DNA from: CAZQHK01 sp964593455
GTDB lineage: Bacteria > Muiribacteriota > CAYSPT01
Reading direction: 5' to 3'
NCBI GenBank assembly: GCA_964593455.1
Contig: CAZQHK010000023.1
Span: 1 to 64,000 of the forward strand
DNA: 64,000 nt
Positions 1-6,778 of this stretch are shown piece after piece. Positions within the stretch are counted from its first letter, which is position 1, and every line of letters starts with the position of its first letter. Position numbers and translations under genes: made by a program. The notes under the pieces were generated by a model. The model ran no database searches, was not told where the DNA came from, and saw only the letters and a list, made by a program, of their open reading frames with translations.

Positions 1-360
1 TGCTGCGCTGATGTTTAGGATCGGAGGGACTTCATAGGGACCTCTTTCCACGCTTCTTGCTTACTATCTCAATCTATCTCAATCTCATTTTATAGTTTTC
101 AGGTCTGTCTTAAGCTAATGTCCTTTTTCCCACCATGATGTCATCCGTATCTAACGTCAACCTCCCGCCCTCTGAACAGTGAGCGTGGAAAGCAAGGTAG
201 ATAAAAGCAAGTGAGAATTAGATGGAAATGGATAGAAATAAACTTTGTCGAGCAAGCGCCTTGCGCAGCAACAGCAAAGCGAAGGTCAGATCACAGTAAG
301 CGTATAAAGCTAGGTGTGAAATGAGATTGTGGTGTCTTTTCTTTGCTTATGAATTTTAAT

Positions 361-390
361 ATATATAATCTGTAGCTTAACTACATATAT
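361..390. promoter_or_regulatory. AT-rich dyad upstream of iolB promoter
   Basis: A short dyad (TGTAG, five-base centre, CTACA at 371-385) is flanked by ATATAT on both sides, giving an approximately symmetric 30-bp AT-rich site. It ends about 30 bases before the -10 element of the iolB promoter, a position suited to a regulator. Operator function is an inference; no regulator gene is adjacent in the window. Confidence 0.3.
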
Positions 391-417
391 TGCAATGTGG
401 ATTAGGCAGTTAAGCAG

Positions 418-426
418 TGCTATAAT
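418..426 (+). promoter_or_regulatory. Extended -10 promoter of iolB
   Basis: TGCTATAAT is a perfect extended -10 element for the housekeeping sigma factor. No good -35 lies 17 bases upstream (TGGATT at 398-403 is weak), as is usual for extended -10 promoters. Transcription would start near 433, just before the Shine-Dalgarno AGGGG at 441-445 of iolB. Confidence 0.55.
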
Positions 427-454
427 GCCGTCAACCTGAAAGGGGAAATCCGTA

Positions 455-1291
455 TTGCCGGCTATAATTAGAAATGAGATTCCTCCGGTGGCTGACGGTG
501 CTGAAATCAGGCATATCTGCGGCTCTGCGGAAGGACTGGACAGGCTGAAACTGGCGATAGCTTTCTTGAGCGGAGATACGGTACTTCAAAGCATGGATGC
601 AAAGGAAAACTTCGTGGGAACAGAACTGCTGCTCGTACCGCTTGACGGGACTGTTACCGTGTCGGCCGGTATGGAGGAGAGCGGGACTCTTCTCTCATGT
701 CGGCTTGGCCGCTCGTCTCCGCTAGAGCCACCTTCGGGAGTGGTTTATGTTCCTCCGGGACGCGCTTGGAAGATAGAAACCAACGGCCGCCAGGCTCGGG
801 TAGCGTTACTTGGAAGCCGTGTATCCCGGGAAGAACGTAGGCCGGGTATCGCCCCTCTGGTGATTAAGCCGGAGATGATGTCAAAGAGAATTGTTGGCAA
901 AGAAAACTGGCAGCGTGAAGTGCGCACATTTACGTCCGAATCCGGCCCGACTCGTCGTCTTATCGCCGGAGAAACGGTTCACCTGATTCCGGGTGGCTGG
1001 TCAAGTTTCCCACCACACAAGCATGACACCTGGAGTGAGGCCGGCGAGAGGCCGCTGGAAGAGTTCTACTATTATCGCTGCCAGCCGGTGGGCGGGTTTG
1101 GAATGCAGCTCATCTATGGTGACGGTGTCGATTTCTCCGCACGAGTACGGGATGGAGATTGCGTGATTATCGATCGTGGATACCATCCGGTGGTCTCAAC
1201 ACCGGGGACGATAGTGTACTATTTATGGGCTTTGGCCGGAGATGGGCTTGAATTAGGGACCAGTGTCGATCCTGAGTTCAGTTCCTGTTGA
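455..1291 (+). CDS. iolB: 5-deoxy-glucuronate isomerase (IolB/KduI family)
   Basis: Cupin-fold isomerase that converts 5-deoxy-D-glucuronate to 2-deoxy-5-keto-D-gluconate in myo-inositol catabolism; cytoplasmic. The C-terminal half carries the family signature: PPHKHD (His188, His190), the LEEFYYYR segment (Glu202/203), GFGMQ, and GYHPVVS (His244), which together supply the metal ligands. Length (278 residues) is normal for IolB, about 270. The start is TTG, 9 bases after AGGGG and downstream of an extended -10 promoter. No other inositol gene is visible, though the cluster could extend left of the window. The next gene on the same strand is a PseG-like glycan enzyme. A related KduI-type role cannot be excluded, but the FPPHKHD and LEEFYYYR motifs favour IolB. 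Confidence 0.88.
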   Translation: MPAIIRNEIPPVADGAEIRHICGSAEGLDRLKLAIAFLSGDTVLQSMDAKENFVGTELLLVPLDGTVTVSAGMEESGTLLSCRLGRSSPLEPPSGVVYVPPGRAWKIETNGRQARVALLGSRVSREERRPGIAPLVIKPEMMSKRIVGKENWQREVRTFTSESGPTRRLIAGETVHLIPGGWSSFPPHKHDTWSEAGERPLEEFYYYRCQPVGGFGMQLIYGDGVDFSARVRDGDCVIIDRGYHPVVSTPGTIVYYLWALAGDGLELGTSVDPEFSSC

Positions 1292-1366
1292 ACTTAAGCA
1301 ACGGTTTTTCCTCCTCGTAGTGACTGTTTCTGGTTATCGTTGTTCTCTTGGTCTGGGACTGATAGA

Positions 1367-2419
1367 ATGACGTCGAGGTGGTCGTTGTTGCTCAAAAAGC
1401 CCCATACCGTCTACTTTGAACCTGATACCGGTGAAACTGTCGGATTCGGGCATCTGGCCCGATCGGTCACTATTGCCAGGTGTATCATTCGAATGGTGCC
1501 CGGAGTTGAGTTGATATTCAGTGGCCGGTTCAATGACGCTTCCGAGCGCGCGTTGCAGAGATGGCTGCCCGCGGCCGGCAGGCAAGCGGGACTAACGGGC
1601 GAACCTGCTATTCAATCCGGTCCCGGCACCGTCATTTTTGTCGATCAACGCCACAGTGCCGGTGAAGTTATCCGCCGGTACCGGCGGGCCGGAAGATTGG
1701 TGGTTTGTATCGAGGATCTGGGTCCCGGGCGGTCCTGGGCGAATATCCTGGTGGACCCCAATTTAGACCCACGGACTCACCATCGTATCTGCCGCCATCA
1801 TGGTGCTTCTCCCGATCTCGCTCTCCTCGGTCCCGATCATGTCCTCCTGGCTCCGGTGGTGCGGACCTTGAGGCGGCAGGTGGCCGGATCGTCAACGAGT
1901 TGCTTACGGGTGCTTCTCACTTTTGGGGGGGGCGATCCCGATGGAATTTCTGAAAAAGTACTTTCGTTTCTTCTTCCGGTTGCCGGCCGTTATACTATCA
2001 CGTTGGTTCTGGGACCCCTGGTGTCAGAAAAAAGGGTTGTTGCCTTGATGAAGCAGGCCAATGACAGGGTCCGCGTTGTTCGTGAGCCCGTCTCATTACC
2101 CGAACTCATGACGGCCAATGATCTGGCAGTAACGGTGCCCGGTATAACACTATGGGAACTGGCCTGTCTGGGAGTTCCGTCAATCGTTACCTGGGTACGT
2201 CCTCATCAGCGTCGCATGGCCCACGTGTTTGAAAAAAACGGTTGGGGTATTAATGCCGGTCCGCTGAAACGCTTGGTCGGACGCCGGCTCGTGCGTGAGC
2301 TTAAGAATCTATCCGATTCAACGACGAGAAGGCAGCACATTCGACTCCAGGCCCGAAAAGGAGTGGACGGTCTAGGACTCGATCGGTTGATAGAAACAAT
2401 GTTCGGCAGTACCCTGTAA
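1367..2419 (+). CDS. PseG/SpsG-like sugar-nucleotide hydrolase or glycosyltransferase
   Basis: A GT-B fold protein of the family that includes PseG (UDP-2,4-diacetamido-2,4,6-trideoxy-altropyranose hydrolase of pseudaminic acid synthesis) and SpsG. Near the N-terminus GFGHLARSVTIA matches the family GxGHxxR loop. Mid-protein GPDHVLLAP and LLTFGGGDPDG mark the interdomain region. The C-terminal half has TVPGITLWELACLGVPSI, the nucleotide-binding segment. Product is cytoplasmic. The frame is open from a TTG at 1340, but ATG 1367 (350 residues) puts the conserved N-terminus at the expected distance; neither start has a strong ribosome-binding site. No pseB, pseC, pseH or pseI is visible, so the exact substrate is unknown. 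It lies just after iolB and before two small genes, one FlgN/FliT-like. Confidence 0.65.
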   Translation: MTSRWSLLLKKPHTVYFEPDTGETVGFGHLARSVTIARCIIRMVPGVELIFSGRFNDASERALQRWLPAAGRQAGLTGEPAIQSGPGTVIFVDQRHSAGEVIRRYRRAGRLVVCIEDLGPGRSWANILVDPNLDPRTHHRICRHHGASPDLALLGPDHVLLAPVVRTLRRQVAGSSTSCLRVLLTFGGGDPDGISEKVLSFLLPVAGRYTITLVLGPLVSEKRVVALMKQANDRVRVVREPVSLPELMTANDLAVTVPGITLWELACLGVPSIVTWVRPHQRRMAHVFEKNGWGINAGPLKRLVGRRLVRELKNLSDSTTRRQHIRLQARKGVDGLGLDRLIETMFGSTL

Positions 2420-2473
2420 GTTAAACTCGCAGCAGGAGCACTTGTGAAATAGGCGGGTTAAAGGAGTATTGGA

Positions 2474-2884
2474 ATGCGGCCGCAACGTAGTTCTTCAGAA
2501 AAAATCGAGCAAGTGAGGAGTAAAGTTAAAGTTTTACTGGAAGTTGCCGATATATTAATTGAAGGCCTGGAAAAGGAGGACTGGGACAAAGTGATCAGCG
2601 AGCTGAAAAAAAGGAATCAGATGTTCAACCAGCTACACAAGCTGGAAGGCAGCCTGGCTTCGCTGGAAGAAAGCTCCCTTGGTACTCTCGATGGCGCTCT
2701 CCCTCTTCTGATAGCTGAAATGGGAGAACTGGCCGGGAAAGAAAAGGTGTTGCAAACCAAGCTCCGGTCGGCCATTAAATGTATCCGTGTGGAGCTAGGC
2801 GACGTCCGGTCGGCTATCCGGTTGGATCACGCCTACAACTCCTTTAAACTCTGGTCTTCACGGTATATCGATAAAAAAAAGTAA
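2474..2884 (+). CDS. Small helical protein, possibly FlgN/FliT-type chaperone
   Basis: A 136-residue, almost entirely helical, charged protein with no signal peptide or membrane segment. Heptad-like spacing of Leu/Ile (KVLLEVADILIEGLEKED, then LHKLEGSLASLEES) resembles the FlgN/FliT class of flagellar export chaperones, and the size fits. The match is one of overall character, not of a diagnostic motif. The start is ATG with AAAGGAG upstream. The next gene encodes an 89-residue protein with a DSVELSQEG segment of the kind found in small flagellar regulators. Together with the PseG-like gene this could be the end of a motility/glycosylation cluster. It could equally be an unrelated coiled-coil protein. 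Confidence 0.45.
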   Translation: MRPQRSSSEKIEQVRSKVKVLLEVADILIEGLEKEDWDKVISELKKRNQMFNQLHKLEGSLASLEESSLGTLDGALPLLIAEMGELAGKEKVLQTKLRSAIKCIRVELGDVRSAIRLDHAYNSFKLWSSRYIDKKK

Positions 2885-2922
2885 AATAAACGATTTACTC
2901 AACGGAGAGAGGTGCAGTAAGG

Positions 2923-3192
2923 ATGCTAACAACCCCAAACATCGCATCACAGCTCGGTGAACACCAGATTAAAGGTCTCCATCACGCTCGCCCATCGTCA
3001 AAAAACGGCGCGGAGCAAGCAGGTAATAAGGTAGCTCAAGAAGATTCAGTTGAACTCTCGCAGGAGGGTATCGTCAGATTACGGCGCCTGCAGACTGATG
3101 AGATAGCGGCACAAAACCTTATGGCAGCCGGGAGCAGTTACTCGGGGTATCAAGAAGCCATGGAATTGCTTAATGATTTAGATCTGGGATAG
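2923..3192 (+). CDS. Small protein of unknown function
   Basis: Eighty-nine residues, ATG start, GGAGAGAGG about 10 bases upstream. The N-terminal half is low in structure (His, Ser, Gln, Asn rich); the C-terminal half is probably helical (IVRLRRLQTDEIAAQNLMAA). The segment DSVELSQEG recalls a short motif in FlgM-like proteins and other small exported proteins, but the rest of FlgM is not recognisable. It sits 38 bases after the FlgN/FliT-like gene, probably in the same transcript, and ends 5 bases from the stop of the convergent gpsA. I do not assign a function. Confidence 0.5.
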   Translation: MLTTPNIASQLGEHQIKGLHHARPSSKNGAEQAGNKVAQEDSVELSQEGIVRLRRLQTDEIAAQNLMAAGSSYSGYQEAMELLNDLDLG

Positions 3193-3197
3193 AACTA

Positions 3198-4214
3198 TCA
3201 GATCTCCCACTCTTCTTTCGGGTTTCGTTCCATCAAGTCCTTCACTCCATCGATGCAGGATCGTCCTTTAAACAGTACACGATAGACCGTTTCAGTAATT
3301 GGCATAACCAGACTTCTATTTATAGAAAGATTATGTACTGCTCTCGTAGTGCCAACTCCCTCGGCAACAGTCTTTGTACTGGTCAGAATATCGTCTAGCT
3401 TCTCTCCACCGGTTAGACGTTCTCCCAGGGTTCGGTTACGGCTGTGCTGGCTGGTACATGTAGCCACCATATCGCCTAATCCGGAAAGCCCGAAAAAGGT
3501 TTCAGTCCGGGCACCCAGAAACCGCCCGAGGCGCACCATTTCCACCAGCCCCCGTGAAATGAGGGCGGCTTTAGCATTAGCTCCATATCCCAGTCCATCA
3601 CTGATACCTGCACCAAGGGCTATGACGTTTTTCAAGGCTCCTCCCAGCTCAACACCCCTAACATCGTCTGTCACATAGACCCGGAAATGAGACGCCATGA
3701 ATACCTGGAGAAAACGCTGGGCGGTCTCTATGTTCTTTGAGGCTACCACGGTTGTTGAAGGGATCTTCCTGCTTACTTCATAAGCCAGATTAGGACCGGA
3801 AAGTACTGCCAACGGATGATCGTCTTGCAGCCCGAGTTTGCCGGATATAACCTCTGACATGGTTTCGAAGGTTTCCGGACTAATTCCCTTCACTACCGAC
3901 AGGAGGCAAACATCCGGCGAGAAAGGCTTTGGTATCTGGTTCAAGACACCGTCGAGATATTTGGAGGGAACCGCTACCACCACCATGGTACTCCCGTCGA
4001 GCGACTGGTTCAGGTCGGTGGTCACCCGGACACTGCCGGGAATGGTTACTCCGGGAAGGTACACGGTATTCTCCCGGCGTGTTTCAATATCATTCTTCAC
4101 CGATTCTTCGACAGTCCACAATCTGACGGTATATCCGTTATCGGCAAGAATAAGCGAGAGGGTTGTACCCCATCCTCCTGCTCCGAGAACAGTTATCCTC
4201 TCATGTTTACTCAC
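3198..4214 (-). CDS. gpsA: NAD(P)H-dependent glycerol-3-phosphate dehydrogenase
   Basis: Makes sn-glycerol 3-phosphate from dihydroxyacetone phosphate for phospholipid synthesis; cytoplasmic. The N-terminal Rossmann motif is VLGAGGWGTTLSLIL, followed by SVVKGISPET, LSGPNLAYEV and the catalytic/substrate segment ELGGALKNVIALGAGISDG. A normal-length 338-residue GpsA. The start is GTG and overlaps the plsY stop by 4 bases (GTGA), so the two genes are translationally coupled. The coupling is functional: GpsA makes the acceptor that PlsY acylates. The downstream end faces the 89-residue gene with only 5 bases between stops and no visible terminator. Confidence 0.96.
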   Translation of the reverse strand: MSKHERITVLGAGGWGTTLSLILADNGYTVRLWTVEESVKNDIETRRENTVYLPGVTIPGSVRVTTDLNQSLDGSTMVVVAVPSKYLDGVLNQIPKPFSPDVCLLSVVKGISPETFETMSEVISGKLGLQDDHPLAVLSGPNLAYEVSRKIPSTTVVASKNIETAQRFLQVFMASHFRVYVTDDVRGVELGGALKNVIALGAGISDGLGYGANAKAALISRGLVEMVRLGRFLGARTETFFGLSGLGDMVATCTSQHSRNRTLGERLTGGEKLDDILTSTKTVAEGVGTTRAVHNLSINRSLVMPITETVYRVLFKGRSCIDGVKDLMERNPKEEWEI

Positions 4215-4867
4215 GTGTCATCAACCTTTCTATCAATTTTTGGTTCTTCACCGTGGAATAGACGGACCAGATTACTTCTATGCCGGATAATTATCAGAAT
4301 AGCCATGAACAGGCTGATGGCGAGAAGCATTAGTCGTTCATCTCCTTGTATTCTCCAGTAGATTGCCGCTGGGAGTGACAGTGCTGCTGTCATGGAGGCT
4401 ACGGAAACATATCTGGAAGTAACCAGTACTATGATGAAAACGGCCAGAGCCATAGTGGTTGGAACGGGAGTCAGCATGAGGAATACTCCACACGAAGTGG
4501 CTACTCCTTTCCCTCCTTTAAATTTCAGGAACAAGCTCCAGTTGTGACCGGCTACCGCCAGCACGCCGGCGCTTATTTTCAGTAAAGGTAATATGATCGT
4601 GGCGTCAGCGGTGCTGTGAAGTGATAAACCGGCCACTTGACCGGCAAGAAAAACTGCTGCTGCTCCTTTAAGCATATCTATAGAGAGAGCAATTACTCCG
4701 GGAACCGTTCCCAGTGCTCGGAGGGTATTGGTTGCCCCTATGTTGCCGCTCCCAGAGGTACGGATGTCCTTTTTGAAAAAGACCAGGCCGATCCACAGGC
4801 CGGTCGGAACCGAACCCAGTACATAGGCCGCGCCCAGCACCAGCACCAGATTCAAATACTTTTCCAC
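4211..4867 (-). CDS. plsY: Acyl-phosphate:glycerol-3-phosphate acyltransferase
   Basis: Integral inner-membrane enzyme that acylates position 1 of glycerol 3-phosphate with acyl phosphate. It shows the PlsY signatures: YVLGSVPTGLWIG near the N-terminus, TSGSGNIGATNTLRALG, and AGHNWSLFLKFKGGKGVATSCG in the middle, embedded in five or more hydrophobic segments. 218 residues, typical. The start is GTG behind AAAAGGAGAG. It is the first gene of a two-gene operon with gpsA. Confidence 0.95.
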   Translation of the reverse strand: MEKYLNLVLVLGAAYVLGSVPTGLWIGLVFFKKDIRTSGSGNIGATNTLRALGTVPGVIALSIDMLKGAAAVFLAGQVAGLSLHSTADATIILPLLKISAGVLAVAGHNWSLFLKFKGGKGVATSCGVFLMLTPVPTTMALAVFIIVLVTSRYVSVASMTAALSLPAAIYWRIQGDERLMLLAISLFMAILIIIRHRSNLVRLFHGEEPKIDRKVDDT

Positions 4868-4905
4868 CTGTGAGCTCTCCTTTTAGGCGTAATTATAATC
4901 AGGCA

Positions 4906-6381
4906 TTAGCGGTTGACAAATTCCGCCAGTCGTTCATGTATCTTCACCATGGACAAGGTGTCCTGCTTACAATATCGTAGGAGATTGTGACGCATGGTTG
5001 CAAGCTCTTCGTCACAAAATCCGCCCAGAATCATTGAGGCAAAAACGGTCAGAGCGGTGTCGCCATTGGTTATTGATAATTGGTCGTAATTCATACCTGG
5101 AACCAGGACCGGCAGTACTTTTTTTAAAGCAGATCGTCCCCTGAAACCGTAGTGATAGAAGTTCTTCTCAAGTATTCTCTTAAGGTCGATCAGGCGGGGT
5201 TTAAGAGCGAGCAATTCCGTGGCCAGCTCCGGATAAAGACCGGCCAGCATTTTGATAATTCTGAGCTCGTAATTTGAGTACATGAATATACTGCCGGTTC
5301 CCTGCAGGTCTACTACCAATCGTTCAGCCAATTCTCTTTTGCAGTCTCGTGTCGGATCAGCCAGGTATTCTCTGTGGTCGGTGATCTCTCCTGGTTTTGA
5401 GCAGAGGTGGATCGAGTATTGGGTGGGTATTGTTTCATGAGGAGCTGTTTCCGGGTAAAGAGGAAGGGCCGTGGTTATCGCCTCAAAATCAAGGTAATAG
5501 GCCGGCCAGGATATTCTATCCAAAGCTTGCTTAAGGTTTTTATCGATATACGGTTGTCTTGAAATAACGCAGTTTCGAGCTATTGCCTGCCGTTTTGAAA
5601 GCGGGAAGGATTCACTGATCTCCTCGATCCGGAATACACCCTGCTTGATGAGCCTGCTGAAGGTGCTTTCGGTCAAGCGAGGCAGGTCCGTCACCGGGTT
5701 TTCAACAACAGTGTGAATACAGTCGCCGTAAAACGAACATTTGCGGCATATAAAAAGAAGCTTCGGTTCAGGCTGTTGCTCGCTGGTGAGAATATGCCGG
5801 GCTTGCTTTGTCCGGTGGGAGAAAAAAGCTGCCTGTGAGATCACATCGGCAGTATGTTCTACTTCACGGAACAGTTCTCCCTCTGGCATACCTTGTCTAA
5901 ACTTCCGGGAGATGAGAAAAAGAGACACGCCGGATACCGGCAGGCCGGCCATCTGAAGAACCATGGCAGTATAGGCCATGTCATTCCGGTAGCGGTCGCT
6001 GTCTTCCAAAGCTGATTTGACTTCAACCAGGCGCCAGCCATGGTTCTGGCGAATGATAATGTCGGCCCTGGCAGCAAATCCTCCGGCCAAGAAAGCTGCC
6101 TCAAACAGAACCGACACGCTATTGTCATTGATCAATTCTCTGGTTTTTTTAACCGCTGAGCCCATATGGTGATCGTCGATCAGGAAGCCGTGCGGGTAAA
6201 GACACCTGGCCCGATTGTTAATTTCATTTCCCAGTTCCATTCGAAACAGATCCCCTGGTGTCGAATGGAACGTTTGGCAGTCATTTACGGTGAGCCATCC
6301 TAGAACAGGGCATTGCAGAGTGTTTAAAAAACCGCGCTTGTTAATCAAAGCCCTGGTGTTGTCATTACGCATGGCTTGCAT
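4906..6381 (-). CDS. DUF2779-type nuclease: RecB/Cas4-like and DEDD-like domains
   Basis: The N-terminal third looks like a PD-(D/E)XK nuclease of the RecB/Cas4 type: ARADIII (Asp), then RLVEVKSA (the E-x-K pair). One N-terminal cysteine (LQCPVLGW) plus the cluster CRKCSFYGDC (C-x2-C-x5-C) matches the four-cysteine iron-sulfur pattern of such nucleases. The C-terminal half (YYLDFEA, SNYELRIIKML, LIDLKRILEKNFYHYGFRGR, RYCKQDTLSMV) is the DUF2779 region, with DEDD/RNase H-like acidic positions. A role in DNA or RNA end processing is inferred. The ORF has ATG at 6381 and a second ATG at 6372; neither has a clear Shine-Dalgarno. No Cas genes or other repair genes are adjacent. Confidence 0.72.
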   Translation of the reverse strand: MQAMRNDNTRALINKRGFLNTLQCPVLGWLTVNDCQTFHSTPGDLFRMELGNEINNRARCLYPHGFLIDDHHMGSAVKKTRELINDNSVSVLFEAAFLAGGFAARADIIIRQNHGWRLVEVKSALEDSDRYRNDMAYTAMVLQMAGLPVSGVSLFLISRKFRQGMPEGELFREVEHTADVISQAAFFSHRTKQARHILTSEQQPEPKLLFICRKCSFYGDCIHTVVENPVTDLPRLTESTFSRLIKQGVFRIEEISESFPLSKRQAIARNCVISRQPYIDKNLKQALDRISWPAYYLDFEAITTALPLYPETAPHETIPTQYSIHLCSKPGEITDHREYLADPTRDCKRELAERLVVDLQGTGSIFMYSNYELRIIKMLAGLYPELATELLALKPRLIDLKRILEKNFYHYGFRGRSALKKVLPVLVPGMNYDQLSITNGDTALTVFASMILGGFCDEELATMRHNLLRYCKQDTLSMVKIHERLAEFVNR

Positions 6382-6496
6382 TATACCAGCATCTTTATAA
6401 TCTCCGGCATTCCGATCTTACGTTCTCCTATTTTCTGACCTCTTCTGATGGTGGCCCGGAAGTTGTGGCAAACCCTGGCGGAAAGCGAAAAATAAC

Positions 6497-6526
6497 TTGA
6501 CATAGATTTTGCTCTGCCCGTATAAT
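6497..6526 (+). promoter_or_regulatory. Consensus sigma70-type promoter
   Basis: TTGACA at 6497-6502 and TATAAT at 6521-6526 are both perfect consensus hexamers, with an 18-bp spacer. Transcription should start near 6533. The transcript would run into the hairpin-plus-T-tract terminator at 6600-6638 without meeting a credible gene. Confidence 0.8.
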
Positions 6527-6532
6527 AAACGT

Positions 6533-6640
6533 GAGGCAAGTTTTTGTCTGTTTAAGATTTGGCAATTAAATACGGGTATAAAAGGTGTTCTCAGTGAAGA
6601 GCCCACAGAGCTGTTATCAGTCTTTGTGGGCTTTTATTTA
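6533..6640 (+). ncRNA. Candidate ~105-nt RNA (promoter to terminator)
   Basis: The interval is bounded by a consensus promoter and an intrinsic terminator, and holds no ORF with a ribosome-binding site that ends before the terminator. It is a candidate small RNA, or an attenuated leader for the pseudopilin operon that starts about 140 bases further on and has its own promoter. I checked by eye for preQ1, c-di-GMP-I and TPP riboswitch, SRP RNA and tmRNA motifs and recognised none. The RNA is inferred from the signals alone. Confidence 0.5.
6600..6638 (+). terminator. Rho-independent terminator
   Basis: AGCCCACA (6600-6607) pairs exactly with TGTGGGCT (6625-6632), an 8-bp GC-rich stem with a 17-base loop, followed by TTTATTT. 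It ends the short transcription unit from the promoter at 6497. Confidence 0.75.
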
Positions 6641-6727
6641 ATCCAAAGATGGAATACTTCCCCGTGTTCCGTGAGTGAATTACAAAAGGTTTTCGAGTGG
6701 AAACGCGGAACAGAGGAAGTTTGAGTT

Positions 6728-6756
6728 TTGATATGTGTCGAACAATAGTGTAAAAT
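6728..6756 (+). promoter_or_regulatory. Promoter of the pseudopilin operon
   Basis: TTGATA at 6728-6733 and TAAAAT at 6751-6756 with a 17-bp spacer. The expected start near 6763 lies just before the GAGAGG ribosome-binding site of the first pseudopilin gene, giving a very short leader. Confidence 0.6.
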
Positions 6757-6778
6757 TGTAAAGAGAGAGGTGAAGAGC

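Larger units (their letters stand above)
1..454. other. Non-coding region upstream of iolB
   Basis: No convincing ORF is visible. The stretch holds a tandem direct repeat of a 10-mer (CTATCTCAAT at 64-73 and 74-83) and two long-range inverted pairs: TTTCCACGCT at 45-54 with AGCGTGGAAA at 182-191, and CAATCTCATTT at 80-90 with AAATGAGATTG at 319-329. The two pairs interleave rather than nest, so they cannot both form one simple hairpin. The last 100 bases are AT-rich and carry a dyad and the promoter element listed separately. The region may contain the 3' part of something that begins before the window. Confidence 0.5.

Noticed and set aside
6372..6400. TATAAT overlapping the start of the DUF2779 gene as its promoter
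   Set aside because: A start site would fall at or inside the ORF and no -35 is evident; it could imply a leaderless mRNA, but a chance match is more likely.
6509..6724. 71-residue ORF spanning the terminator at 6600
   Set aside because: It reads through the hairpin and T-tract, has no ribosome-binding site, and its composition is not that of a protein. It is a shadow.
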